A stretch of 64,000 nt of DNA from Isoetes taiwanensis (GCA_021234155.1 JAJEKV010000010.1:23088833-23152832); one strand, 5' to 3'. Counted from the stretch's first letter, positions 1-10,259 are shown. Notes: generated by a model from the letters alone, not told the origin. Program-made: numbers and translations.

Positions 1-1262
1 TCCCGAAGAACCTCGTGCCTAGGCTCCCGTGAGGCCCCTGGCCCCGGGGCGGGCCTGTGCTCGGAGAGCGAGCCTGCGAAGACCTGAAGGGCGGGAAACA
101 TTCTCCGGATCTCGGCACCATTCAACAATCTAAGGGGAAACCGAAAGTACCAATCGCCGCTCCGAACGGTGACTACAGGAGGCAGTGGACTATCCGCGGG
201 CAGCGCAACGCAAATCTTCGGCTCCCGAACTATGGAGTGAGCAATATGCCCTCCGAGCCCGTTGGCAATCACTATCATGAACTCCGGTAGAAGCATATCT
301 GCCGGGAGATCCACCACCTGAAACCAGCAGGGGATCTTCAAGGCCGACAGAGATCGAGCACTCACACTAGGGTTGTAATGCTGATAAATCAGATAGTTTC
401 CCCACATGAGGTCAACCCCCCTCGCCACCACCCTCTCCACCACCGTGGGCGCATCGAACATGAGGAGGAAGAAATTATTTCCCATGAACTTCAAGGACTG
501 AAACGGCGAGATACCCAGCCGCTTGAAGTGAGCTTGCAGCCACCTGCCGACTCTCCTTGTGTCCAATACCCCCGTATAGTACACCAACACTGCGCAGGAC
601 ACCAAATTGGAAATAGACTTGAGGTGCTGCTGATGGTCTACCTCGATGATATTAGCAGGAGGGCCAGTGGAGTCGACCTGCAATTCTCTTCTGTTATGCT
701 GATTCAAAAAGGCTAGGGCCTCCTCCATTCGGCAGGTGTCAGACGGTGCCACAGTTTGCCGAATCCACTCTGAAAACCGCGGCCGTGATAGCCTGCTGAC
801 CGTGTCATTTGTTCGCCAGGCAGGCCGTGCCTCCCCGACTCTCTGCCCCTCGACCTCCCGCCTCTCCAAACTCGGAGTCATGTGCTCTGCTGGCTTATTC
901 GGATGCTGCGAAGCACCGCTACAACCCTCGCCCTGCGGGAAATTGCTCATAGGTTCCGGCAGAGCAAAGGGGTCCTCTGGCAGAGTCGATGCAGACAGAC
1001 TTGAACCGCGAAACGGGGTTGCTGTTTCTAATGGGGGCATGCTGCTCGGAATCTCAAAATCTGCTTCCCCTGCTGCACATACCATCCGACCCTGAAGGCT
1101 CCCTACAGACGCCCCGGCCTGCAGATTTTCTACCGAGGTTGCTTGCTGCCCAACCACCAAAGAACCTTGCCCTCGCCTAGCAGCTGCCCTGTCTGGCCCA
1201 TCCCCGTGCTCCCTACAACCCTGTTCACCGCCACCAATTGGGAACCCGGATGAAGTGGTCCC
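1..1262 (-). pseudogene. LINE-type ORF1 with DUF4283 domain, partial at window edge
   Basis: Read on the minus strand, one frame stays open from 1262 to the window edge, about 420 codons, so the C-terminus lies outside. The part between about 640 and 260 has the DUF4283 pattern: a W-L-Q-A-H-F segment, then FMGNNFFLLMFD, then an aromatic-rich strand (LMWGNYLIYQHYNPS), then IPCWFQVVDLPADMLLPEF. DUF4283 is known from ORF1 (gag-like, RNA-binding) proteins of plant L1-type LINEs, where it precedes a CCHC zinc knuckle. No knuckle is seen before the edge. The region upstream (1130-1840) looks like the disordered N-terminal part in other frames, so this copy is probably frameshifted. A host gene that adopted the domain is the alternative. 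Confidence 0.6.
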
Positions 1263-1840
1263 TTATAGTCCTGTGTAGAAGCTTCCGCCACCAGCCCAGC
1301 AGACCATACCTGCTGCCCACAAGCAGCCGGATTTGTCTCCAGCCCCTCTGCCTGCCCAATTTTAGATCCAGCAGATCGATTCTGCTGGGCCGCCCTATTC
1401 AGATCCGACAAATGGAAAATCTCTTGAAGCAGCTCACCATGACCTTGTTCATAAGCATCCTCTCCCTGGATCGAAGACCCAGTAGATCGATTCTGCTGGG
1501 CCAACCTATTCCCATCTGCCGGTTGGGAAACCGGTTGAATCGAATCTATATTCTACGGAGTCGCCCTGATCCCATCTACCGACTGGGAAACCGATTGAAC
1601 CAAATCCCTGCACCCTTGCGCCAAATCGCCCCCTAAGGGAGTAATCGGCAACCCAGCAGGCCGGACCTGCTGCCCCGAAGCTGCCAGAGAGGTCTCCACT
1701 TCTGCCGCCTCCATACTAAGCTGCCGGATCGAAGATCCAGCAGGTCGATTCTGCTGAGCCGCCCTTGCAAGTTTGGGGATCAGCTTCACCTGATTGCTGT
1801 TGCCTTCCCCTGCCATTGCTCCCACAAGATCTGCGCCCAC
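1130..1840 (-). repeat. Repetitive N-terminal part of the LINE ORF1, frame-broken
   Basis: Two open frames, 1553-1840 and 1130-1504 (minus), encode a low-complexity region with three copies of AQQNRxxGSxI (near 1762-1730, 1504-1470 and 1394-1362) and two of GQQVxxAGL (near 1675 and 1325). A duplicated stretch reading CTGGGAAACCG lies near 1525 and 1585. The frames differ from the DUF4283 frame, which suggests slippage or indels among the repeats. Most likely the disordered N-terminal part of the same protein. No function is assigned. Confidence 0.45.
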
Positions 1841-1924
1841 CCGCTCCGCTCAGATCGTCACCTGAGTCTGCCGTCTAGGTCCTACCGCACCACCTTCAAA
1901 GACGATGGCGGCGGTTTTTTAAGA

Positions 1925-2190
1925 TAGTCCTTTCAATAATGTTGTTATCTTCACAAATAACCTTAGTAAAGCGACATTTGGAGGCGATTTTGCAAAGTCG
2001 GCATTAGCTGGAAGTGAGTTTCCCCTTGTTGCAAAATCCTTGACCAATTTTGCTTCCCAACAATGTGTAAATTGGGGAGTCGCTACATGCAGTGGAGTTT
2101 CTTGATTGATTGTCTCTAACGGTCAACTTAGTTTCCATCCCATTGCATTGCATATAGATAGCTGCATCAAGATATAATATTTTGTGAATC
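1925..2190 (-). repeat. Dispersed repeat fragment, inverted copy of 43265-43525
   Basis: The minus strand here reads almost the same as 43265-43525 on the plus strand. Both translate to the same short peptide core (IYMQCNGMETKLTVRDNQ), which shows nucleotide identity rather than a gene. Same family as the pieces at 3596-3765 and 30545-30690. Confidence 0.65.
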
Positions 2191-3250
2191 TTAGTATACA
2201 GTATAGCAAATTTTGTACTTGCATACCCCACAAACGAGGAACTTTACGTACGATATAGATTAAGGAATAAGGAGTGAATATGCCTATCCAACAGCTCTCG
2301 TTGCCCTACGTCACCCCCCGTGTGAATATGCACCCAAACCAAAGGGGGTTTAAGGGGGATTTTAATTTAAATGTGTTGGACCCAATGGTTGTGTTAATTA
2401 ATGTCAATGGTAATTATGTGTTGGTTGTTAATGGGGGATTTAATTTTTATATGTTGGATGTTAATGGTTTGTGTTGCAAAAAAAAAAAAATTTGGCCCCT
2501 TCGGGGCCTTAGGGACGTCACCCCGGTGTGACAAAAATTTTAGAATTCAAACCAGAAAAAAACTAGAATTCATTTGAGGCTTTCATCACCTGTAGCTTTT
2601 GAATTTGATCACAATAAAACAAATAGAACATAAGTAAAAGTTACCATAAAGATAGAGCAGATTGATCCATTATTCTGAAAGTCATAAAGTTTGCAACACA
2701 AAGAAAACCCCCTGTTATTATGCTACATATTGTTACTTCCGCTACAACTATTTCTCTTTCGCAATGACACCATTGTTTATCAATCCATATGATTTTGGAT
2801 GCTCCATCTCTAGCTTAAAGGTAATGCATGATTCACCTTATGGTTCGATTAAAGTTCCATTCCTACAATATAAATGCATTCTTGTGGTCACTGTTTGACT
2901 GATCTGCGTGACATGGAAAAAGGCGTGGAATAATCCGCCTGTTGTGTGCATAAGAATCCGTTTGTTGATTGAAGCTAAAGGCTGGCTGCTATGAACAATC
3001 CGGAAGCCAAGAATATCCAAGAGTTGGAAGCAAACAGAGGGCCTAAACTTGAATCTGCAGCAAATCTTAGGAAGGAAACAAAAGGAGGTTTTGCAGCACT
3101 ACATTGTAGAATCAGGAAAACAATACCTTGTAAAAAAAAAACATTATGCTAACTGAAGAAACATTAAAAAACAAATACCTTTGTAAGTGTGAGCAAAAAA
3201 TCCATCTCGTGGTAGTAAAATCCACTCCGCAATAAGAATCCAAGAGGGCA
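2191..3250. other. No recognisable gene
   Basis: AT-rich spacer. It holds an imperfect GTCACC/GGTGTGAC palindrome near 2515-2531 and a 25-base segment near 2708 (CCCCTGTTATTATGCTACAT) that recurs at 3590. Short open frames here show no domain and no codon pattern. Confidence 0.5.
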
Positions 3251-3254
3251 AGTA

Positions 3255-3435
3255 CACATGCATATGCACACACACATGCACACATGCACATGCACTTGCA
3301 CTTGCACTTGCACTTGCACATGCACATGCACATGCACAATACACATGCACATGCATATACATGCACATGCACATGCACATGCACACACATGCACATGCAT
3401 ACACATGCGCAGTGTTCATGCACAAACACATGCAG
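3255..3435. repeat. Hexanucleotide microsatellite (ACATGC / ACTTGC)
   Basis: About 180 bases made almost wholly of CACATG and CACTTG hexamers with a few interruptions. Open frames exist on both strands (Met-His, Cys-Thr and similar dipeptide runs) because the period is a multiple of three; they are not genes. Confidence 0.9.
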
Positions 3436-3595
3436 AGAAAGACAACAACCCTCGGATTGTTCCAACCAACGAAAATCAACGGCCCATAAAGGGTGCACTC
3501 TAGAAATACTATTTAGTACATCTCAACGAATACAACAACGAAATCATAGAAAAACCATGTGAAAAAGCATATAAAAATCTAAAAGTAACCCCCTG

Positions 3596-3765
3596 TTATT
3601 ATGCTACATATTCCTCTGACAAAAGAGACCCAGAATCCTCGGACAAAAGAGGCGACCTTGGTACGGGAAATTTCGGGGAACAATTGTAGCTTACCGTGTT
3701 CATACTATAATTTCAATAGGAATGGAGTGCCAATATGTAGTTGGTAGGCTAGGCTAAATCAGGGT
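3596..3765 (-). repeat. Dispersed repeat fragment, inverted copy of 43083-43262
   Basis: The reverse complement matches 43083-43262 with small differences, including the segments around TTTCCCGTAC and CCTCTTTTGTC. Part of the same dispersed family as 1925-2190. Confidence 0.6.
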
Positions 3766-3775
3766 TCGAAATTGG

Positions 3776-4977
3776 GGGGTACCAACCTTAAAAATCCAGC
3801 CAATCAAAGAAAAATCCTTGCTTTTTAAATTTCGTCGGAACCTAGTTCCTTCCAAAAAACAGAAATGGAGGCAAATGTTCATTACATAGTGCAAGGAGAA
3901 GGGAAAAATCCGGTCTCACGTTGGAGGAGGCGGATTTTTTTTTTTTTTTTAATGGTACCTAGACATATATAAAATAACGAATCTAAATTTTACTTTTTTT
4001 TTTTTAAACCTTTTCGTTTTTTAGGTTTTTCTTTGCATGTTGGCAGCTAAGGCAACGACCACCCTATTCAAGCTGAGCTAATCGAAACTAACAAGGAGGT
4101 GGCAGATATTATGATGGCAGGGGCATCAGTGCTTTTCTTCTCGTATCTCCTCATATTTCCCTCTTTTTCTTTGGTTCTAGTTAGTGGCTGCTGTGGAGCT
4201 CTTCTGGGATCAAAGACAGAGAGGAGAATGTCAGGAAACAAGGGGTACCAACCTTAAAAATCCGGCCAATCAAAGAAAAATCCTTGCTTTTTAAATTTGG
4301 TCGGAACCTAGTTCCTTCCAAAAAACAGAAATCGAGGCAAATGTTCATTACATAGTGCAAGGGAGAAGCAAAAAATCGGGTCTCACGTGGGAGGAGGTGG
4401 ATTTTTTTTTTTTAATGGTACCTAGACATATATAAAATAACGAATCTAAATTTTATGTTTTTTTTTAAACCTTTTCGTTTTTTAGGTTTTTCTTTGCATG
4501 TGCATGCGTTCATTCTTGGCGGCCAAGGCAGCGACCACCCTATTCAAGCTGAGCTAATCAAAACTAACAAGGAGCTGGCAGATTTTATGATGGAAGGGCA
4601 TCAGTGCTTTTCTTCTCGTATCTCCTCATATTTCCCTCTTTTTCTTTGGTTCTAGTTAGTGGCTGCTATGGAACTCTTCTGGGATCAAAGACAGAGAGGA
4701 AAATGTCAGGAAACAAGGGGTACCAACCTTAAAAATCCGGCCAATTAAAGAAAATTCCTGCTTTTTAAATTTGGTCGGAACCTAGTTCCTTCCAAAAAAC
4801 AGAAATGGAGGCAAATGTTCATTACATAGTGCAAGGGAGAAGGAAAAAATCCGGTCTCACGTGGGAGGAGGGGGAATTTTTTTTTTTAATGATACCTAGA
4901 CATACATAAAATAACGAATCTAAATTTTACGTTTTTTTTTTTAAACCTTTTTGTTTTTTAGGTTTTTCCTTGCATAA
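3776..4977 (+). repeat. Tandem repeat, two and a half units of about 470 bp
   Basis: Units begin with GGGGTACCAACCTTAAAAAT at 3776, 4242 and 4717, a spacing of 466 and 475. Each carries the block TTGGTCGGAACCTAGTTCC (or a close variant), a poly-T run near 130-190 bases into the unit, and in the first two the block GAGCTAATCGAAACTAACAA (or a one-base variant). The third unit stops after its poly-T and TTTTTAGG block at about 4977. A separate copy of the second half of the unit lies at 27215-27400. Open frames inside are repeat-derived. Nothing indicates coding function. Confidence 0.85.
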
Positions 4978-5029
4978 GCAGAGTTTCATTAAATTTGGAA
5001 TTCTGAAGACAAGTTGGAATAATTTTTAT

Positions 5030-5346
5030 GTAGTATACCTTGGAGGGTTATGTATACCTCAATACTTATAGTATGGTTATGTGTATTACAAAAGGTTATG
5101 TATCCTCAATACATATAGTATGGTTATGTGTATTACAAAAGGTTATGTATACTTGATAACAATAAGATTACAATAAGATAACAATAAGATTACAACCAGA
5201 TTACAATAAGATAACAAGTACTATTATTCTTCTACTATTACTTATAGTATGGTTATGAGTATTACAAAAGGTTTTATATGCCTGTTGTGTATACTAACAC
5301 AACCAGATTACAACAAGATGATAAGTACTATTATTCTTCTACTCTT
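5030..5346. repeat. AT-rich degenerate tandem repeats downstream of the minus-strand small gene
   Basis: Three copies of a segment containing TATAGTATGGTTATG and ATTACAAAAGGTT (5068, 5114, 5245), then AACAATAAGATTAC repeats (5159-5215), then a duplicated AAGTACTATTATTCTTCTAC (5217 and 5321). Probably non-coding; it is the 3' side of the gene at 5348-5590. Confidence 0.7.
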
Positions 5347-5347
5347 A

Positions 5348-5590
5348 CTATTCTGAATCATCGAAACCAAATAGATATGCCCGAGAGATCCTTTCGATCA
5401 TGAACATTTGATGCTCTCTATTCCATATAAGATGGATGATAACATCGAAAGGATCAGGATAATGGCGAGGATTGAGAGCAACAGTGGTGAGCCAGTCTTC
5501 AAGCGGTATATTTCGCTCACGGCACCGCTTGAAATCCTCATGATTCATCTTGCAAGTGATAGAATCACGTTCAGGACCAGAATGCGTCAT
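5348..5590 (-). CDS. Small 80-aa protein, member C of a local three-gene family
   Basis: The frame is open further upstream, but the first ATG is at 5588-5590, which gives exactly 80 codons, the same length as the two paralogues at 5828 and 6339. Shared positions: an I-x-C-x-M-[NS]-[YH]-x-D-[LF]-x3-C block near residues 11-22, then V-I-I-H-L-I-W near 50-56, then a Y/F-rich segment, and an acidic C-terminus ending D-D-S-E (D-D-E in the others). No signal peptide, membrane segment or known domain is seen. Upstream lie a TATA box at 5635-5642 and two copies of the CATCAATAATTTT element. The function is unknown. The conserved length, motif and promoter argue that it is a real gene rather than a chance frame. 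Confidence 0.65.
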   Translation of the reverse strand: MTHSGPERDSITCKMNHEDFKRCRERNIPLEDWLTTVALNPRHYPDPFDVIIHLIWNREHQMFMIERISRAYLFGFDDSE

Positions 5591-5634
5591 AGTTAGACGG
5601 AGGCTAATGTTGCTGCACTCGACGATTTGATGTA

Positions 5635-5687
5635 TATTTATACCCACCAAAATTATTGATGGTATATACCCACCAAAATTATTGATG
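5635..5687 (-). promoter_or_regulatory. Promoter of the minus-strand small gene
   Basis: On the minus strand, two copies of CATCAATAATTTT (5675-5687 and 5649-5661) are followed by TATAAATA at 5635-5642, 45 bases before the ATG. The two element copies sit in a 26-bp tandem repeat. The same element precedes the TATA boxes of the two plus-strand paralogues. Confidence 0.6.
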
Positions 5688-5751
5688 GTATATACATAGA
5701 AATTATTGGATCATATACATACCTGTATGGTACTCGTATAATGGCAATGAA

Positions 5752-5791
5752 CATCAATAATTCACATCAATAATTTTACTTCACTATAAAA
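5752..5791 (+). promoter_or_regulatory. Promoter of small gene A
   Basis: CATCAATAATT occurs at 5752-5762 and again at 5765-5777 (with TT), followed by TATAAAA at 5785-5791, 36 bases before the ATG at 5828. The block from about 5763 to 5830 recurs almost unchanged at 6274-6341. Confidence 0.65.
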
Positions 5792-5827
5792 GCAGCTCCA
5801 TTCGGTGGTAGAGGTCATTCATCTCCC

Positions 5828-6070
5828 ATGGCTTCCTTGCCTGATCGTCCGGAGAACATCCGAACCATCAAGTCCTACATGAGCTACAATGATCTGTATG
5901 ATTGCGCAATAAAGAGTGTCAAGATGGATCCATGGCTGCAATCCAAAGCAGATGGTCCTGCGAGTACTTGCAGGAAGCTCACTCGTGTTGTGATCCACCT
6001 ATATTGGCTTCCTGATCAGGAGATCTATGAGCTGAATGCCATCACCTCAGCAAGTGTTGATGACGAGTGA
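5828..6070 (+). CDS. Small 80-aa protein, member A of a local three-gene family
   Basis: A single-exon frame of 80 codons starting at an ATG in good context (CTCCCATGG). Shared with the paralogue at 6339: I-K-x-x-M-S-Y-x-D-L-x3-C near residues 14-26, D-P-x-L-Q-S-K-A-[DN]-G near 34-43, a second conserved Cys near 48, V-x-I-H-L-x-W near 54-60, Y-E-[LI]-x3-I-T near 67-74, and the end D-D-E. The minus-strand copy at 5348 shares the first and last motifs. Two conserved Cys and an acidic tail are the main traits. No known family is recognised. The paired promoters suggest that the three genes are expressed together. Viral or transposon origin is possible, because they sit beside a DUF7869 element. 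Confidence 0.7.
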   Translation: MASLPDRPENIRTIKSYMSYNDLYDCAIKSVKMDPWLQSKADGPASTCRKLTRVVIHLYWLPDQEIYELNAITSASVDDE

Positions 6071-6275
6071 ATCAGTGATGATCTGTATACCTGTTAAGGA
6101 TATAATAATATAAGCACTTATGATTTGTGTATCTGTTAAGGATATATATATAATATATGCATAGTGAATATTAGTTGATGTATAGAATCTGAGTACATGA
6201 TAGAATCATACATGTACGAGTACATGATACTTGTACACGCTCAATGATGGCGCTACAGTCCACCCCAATAATTCA

Positions 6276-6303
6276 CATCAATAATTTTACTTCACTATAA
6301 AAA
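6276..6303 (+). promoter_or_regulatory. Promoter of small gene B
   Basis: CATCAATAATTTT at 6276-6288, preceded by a degenerate first copy, then TATAAAAA at 6296-6303, 35 bases before the ATG at 6339. About four mismatches over 68 bases against the promoter of gene A. Confidence 0.65.
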
Positions 6304-6338
6304 CAGCTCCATTCGGGGCTAGAGGTCATTCATCTCCC

Positions 6339-6581
6339 ATGGATTATTTGCCTTCTTCTGTTCACCACATCGAAGCGATCAAGTGCTCAATGAGCTACAC
6401 TGATCTTGTGGGTTGCAGTGATAGGGGTATTCTCTTTGATCCCTGCCTGCAATCCAAAGCCAATGGTGCTGAGATTCGTTGCCCCGGGCTGATTCCTGTT
6501 ATGATCCACCTCATTTGGCTTTCCCAGCGCAATAGCTATGAGATAAGTGGGATCACCACAGCAGATAATGATGATGAGTGA
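6339..6581 (+). CDS. Small 80-aa protein, member B of a local three-gene family
   Basis: Again exactly 80 codons and one exon, with the ATG in the same context (CTCCCATGG) as gene A. It keeps the I-K-x-x-M-S-Y-x-D-L-x3-C block, D-P-x-L-Q-S-K-A, V-M-I-H-L-I-W and the acidic D-D-E end. The protein differs from A at roughly half of its positions while promoter and 5' leader are nearly identical. That could mean promoter homogenisation, strong promoter constraint or fast protein change. Transcription would end in the AT-rich stretch after 6581. Function unknown. Confidence 0.7.
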   Translation: MDYLPSSVHHIEAIKCSMSYTDLVGCSDRGILFDPCLQSKANGAEIRCPGLIPVMIHLIWLSQRNSYEISGITTADNDDE

Positions 6582-6889
6582 ATCACCATATAAGCACTTA
6601 TGACCATCTTATCTATGAATCATGTATGCATTTATATATTAAAGATGTAAGCAGTTATATATGATTACAAATATAGTAATGTACAAGATCTTATGTATTA
6701 AGATGAAAGATATGTATTACAAGTACAAGATCTCATGTATTAAGATATGTCTTTCCACATGTCTACAATATATTTCGGAATTTAGACTGTTTTCGGCCTC
6801 TTGCCATTGGCATCCCAAGCATAATGAATAGCATCTAAATTTTCGTACCTTGAAGGATCGGAAGGATTAGGCCGCCAACGCGTAGTCAA
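6582..6889. other. AT-rich spacer between small gene B and the DUF7869 gene
   Basis: Repeated ATGTATTAAGAT and ATATATGATTACA-like words; no gene is seen. The two genes converge here. Confidence 0.5.
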
Positions 6890-8210
6890 TCAGTCTTTGT
6901 AGTCCCCTCCAGTAGGCTTCCACCACGATACAAAAAGATGGCCAAAATATGTAGATTCTGGATCAAGAACAACATTCTCCTCTGCATATCCTAACCAAGT
7001 GGCAGTGTTATCATCTCCAGGTCTAACTAGAACAAACATACCCTTTGTCACATGTACGTGAGGATCAAACTCTTCAAGAGGCAACACTGGATGACCATCT
7101 GACGGGCCACAATAAGATGGTAAAGGTCGTGTGACCAAGGCAGATATGTCGACCTCTGGAACAAATGCTGTTTGTTCTAGAGGAGCTTGTCTTGTTTGTG
7201 GCCAAAATCCATCATTTTGAGGACGTCCTGGAGCAACATCCTCCAAAGAGATAAGAAGCTGGCTCCAATACTCAACACTTGCCGTGTATTGCCTTGCAAA
7301 CAGGCTACTTTCTTGATGCTTACATATGTCCTTCCATAGGGAGATGTATTTCTTGATGCTATCCTTCAACCCTGGAAGATCCTTCAATGTTGGTCTAGGA
7401 GGAATATTTTGTGGCACACCACTTGGTAGCATTGGCTGACCATGTTCATCCTCTTTCCACATTCTAACTCCTGGAGAATCTGCTGGAAGCCACTCTTTAT
7501 GTGTAGGACGCATTTTGTATTGCATAACAGGCCAATCTCCTGCCATCTTAAATTTGAAGAGCAATGGTTCAGTATGCCCAACCAGGCGTTGGCCCTTATC
7601 AGGGATGAATCCCTTCACAAAAACCTTCCAATTTGGAACTTCATCAATAAAGTATGGAATTGGAGATTTTGCATTGCACTTGCTGAACAAGTAAAGTAGC
7701 TCTGGTAGTGTCAAAGCATCCGATGAACTCATCAAGGTTGAAAAATTTCCAAATAAAGCATCAATATCATCATGGGTGTGGCCGACCATCATAAAGCCCA
7801 CTTGGATCTCATCAACGACCTTAAGCCAAGTCAAATAAGATAAGTATGAAAAGACATACCTATTTTTGTTTTGCCCTGATGCATTATCAAGTTGCAAATA
7901 GAGATTTTGGGGGAGAGGGTTGAACACCTCAGGATTCGTTGTAGTTGAAGCATTTGGCAATACTTCTGCCATAGAAGCAAGTTTGTTCTTCAAAGGATTG
8001 GTATCCTTGACTGCTTGCATCCATTTGCAATCTGCAGGCTTACTTCCACATAAGTCACCTATCTTGTCCTCTTGTACCAATTCCAAGTTATGCAATATCC
8101 TAGAAAGTGAACCAATGTGGAAGTTTGAATCATCTTTCCATAAATCAAGTGAGAAATGACCATAGGCACGACCACCATGCCCATGAGTCAGAGCTCCTGT
8201 CATTTGAACT
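6890..8210 (-). pseudogene. C-terminal half of a transposase-like gene, DUF7869 domain
   Basis: Open frame of 437 codons. It contains LYLQLDNASGQNKNRY followed about 40 residues later by VGHTHDDIDALFG, the signature of DUF7869, a family often found in transposon-like genes of plants, algae and invertebrates and thought to resemble an RNase H-fold integrase core. The acidic residues in QLDN and HDDID are kept. The domain runs from about residue 80 to 330; the tail includes FVLVRPGDDN and ESTYFGHLFVSWW. The start is not a real start: the protein continues upstream in another frame (8145-8384), so at least one frameshift lies near 8205. With 8656-10259 it forms one disrupted gene. Name of family: high confidence. 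Catalytic role: inferred. Confidence 0.75.
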
Positions 8211-8655
8211 GCTCTTCAAGCGATCACCTCTCCATACAGATTTTGCTAGATGATGACTTCTAGGCACTAAAGTCTTAACCTGATCCATCTTATCATGTAT
8301 TATACATAGATGATTTTCTGGAGACCGCTGTGACAATGCTCTCAATGCCAATATTGACTTCTCAGAAGAACGCCGCTCTAGCATATGAGCCCGACGTTGA
8401 ATTGCAAGATTTAGTCTCTCTCTTGTATCTTTTGTTTTTCCAGCTTTTGCTTAATTACCACGCAGATGTTGCATTTAGAGAAGGTGTTTTTTGCAATGCT
8501 AACATCCGGAAATTCCCTTTTCCATATACTATAAAAAGAGCTCAAGGCTCTGGTTGTTCTGTAAGCTCTTCAACGATCGCACCAACTTCTTTATGTATAA
8601 GCTTCTTATTAAAAATGGAAGGAAGCTTTATGTGTCGTTTTCTCTTACATCATCT
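8211..8655 (-). pseudogene. Frame-broken middle of the DUF7869 gene
   Basis: 8145-8384 (minus) keeps a readable frame with RRSSEKSILALRALSQR and HDKMDQ, consistent with the start of the DUF7869 core. Between 8384 and 8655 several stops fall in all frames. Either an intron without clear borders or decay. Confidence 0.45.
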
Positions 8656-10259
8656 CTACCTCTTTTTGCTCCTATGGGGAATACTTTCACATTCTCTGAA
8701 TGAATCATCTAGCACACATTCGGTGGCCAGTGTAGTGGATCTAGGCTTCTTAGAGCCAGTATTACCATGTTCAGCTACCTTTCCACCTGCTTCATATCTC
8801 TTTCTCCAATTGTAAAATGTTGACTGACTGATACCTAAAGCCATGCGCCACCCAAATGGACAATTCCATCCCCTTGAGCACTATCCTGTCCTCTCCTTCT
8901 CCTGTGTAAGTCACACTCAGCACGTCAAAAAAAAACGTAACCCTTGCATTGTATGGTTGGGATAAAAATTCTTTTCTTAATTCACGTACTTGATGTTTGA
9001 TAAGTTTCTTGTTGCAAGTATTTTTGCAGCAGCTTGACTTCATGAACTTATTGATTGAAGTTGTGGAGCATAGCCTTTCCTCTATGCTTTTTCCCTTGGG
9101 CTCTCTTGGAATCCTATTTGTGTAAGTATACTTCCTCTTTCGTTTGAATTGAGCCTGAATGTTGTCCTCAAATGATTCTAGCTCTATATCCTCATTTTCT
9201 TTAGCTTCTTGAGCTTGCAGATGTTGTGAGACAGTCCTTCCATCCAGCAGCATCACATCGCTATTTTCCCACCGAACAAGTGCATTCTCACTTGGCCTTT
9301 CTGCACAAGCATGACATCTCAGATCCTCTTTCATTAGTTCAGAAAGCACCTTTCCAACACAAAGGCCAACCTTTGTGTTTCCTAAGAATTCATCATCAAC
9401 AGCATCCTGTGGATCACTGAATAGAATTATAGCTTCTACATATTTAGTTCTAGTACAAGAATGGAGAATGTGACACTGTATTTCCAAGAGTTCTGTTCTT
9501 GAATAACTAGGTGGTGGCTCATCATCATCTGATGGTATTCTGCGAGCAAACCAAGTAGCTAAATCCACTGATGGATCAATCTCTTCATCTGCATCTGATA
9601 CTGCCTCCACAGATTCTATGTATGAGTTGTGTGAGGTAGGTATCCCCATGTCTGATCTTGGTGTCTCATCATCGGCTGCATCAATGCCATGAAAACGTAT
9701 ATCGCTTCGAGGCCATTCGATGAATGTGCCCACAACCTCTGCAATATTATCTGCACCCGCACATGCAATCGGAAGCACGTGAGTTGGCACCACAGCCTCG
9801 GTAACTTGCACAGCTACGTTCTGTGCATCCACATCCTTCCCATGGATGCTACTTCTATTCAGCCAATGACCTCTGCCAACAACAACATTGTCACTGCATA
9901 AGTTCACCAAGTTCTCCATGTTGCTTATTGGCTGATATGAAGGAGAACTGGGTAATGACGATGTAGAGGAACTACTAGGCAGGTTGGGGGTTTCAGTATC
10001 AGATGATGATATAGGTAAAGCATCTGGACAGATTCTCACGTCATTTCTAGGCCATTCGATAAATGTGCCTACGGCTTCAGCAACATTATCCGCACCTGCA
10101 CATGGAACGGGAAGCACATGGGATGAAATTATGGCTTCAGTGACCTCCACGACGACATTCCTAAAGTCAATGTTCTTTCCATGTAGGTGCCCTCTATGCA
10201 GTTCATGCCCCCTGGCAACAACCATGTCACCACAGAGGAAGTTCTGCAAGGTCCTTTTC
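8656..10259 (-). pseudogene. N-terminal half: two DUF8039-like domains, Cys-rich segment and helix-turn-helix
   Basis: The minus frame 8792-10387 is open. Its first about 128 bases upstream of 10259 look intronic, with an acceptor (TGCTTGCAG) at 10260-10261. Two copies of one domain follow, about 10230-10020 and 9890-9690. Each has VV[AG]RGH...HGK, a VTEA segment, HVLP[VI], CAGAD and V-G-T-F-I-E-W-P-R. This matches DUF8039, a domain met in plant CACTA-type transposon proteins. A Cys/Lys-rich segment (SSCCKNTCNKK) lies near 9050-9010. The frame then shifts near 8860 into 8656-8844, which has a helix-turn-helix-like ISQSTFYNWRKRY. Such an order (two DUF8039, HTH, DUF7869) is not one I know. Frameshifts suggest a pseudogene. 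Confidence 0.65.

Noticed and set aside
3255-3435. CRISPR-like array
   Set aside because: Simple hexanucleotide repeat without spacers, in a eukaryotic genome.
3112-3562. Overlapping His/Thr/Cys-rich frames on both strands
   Set aside because: Translations of the hexanucleotide microsatellite.
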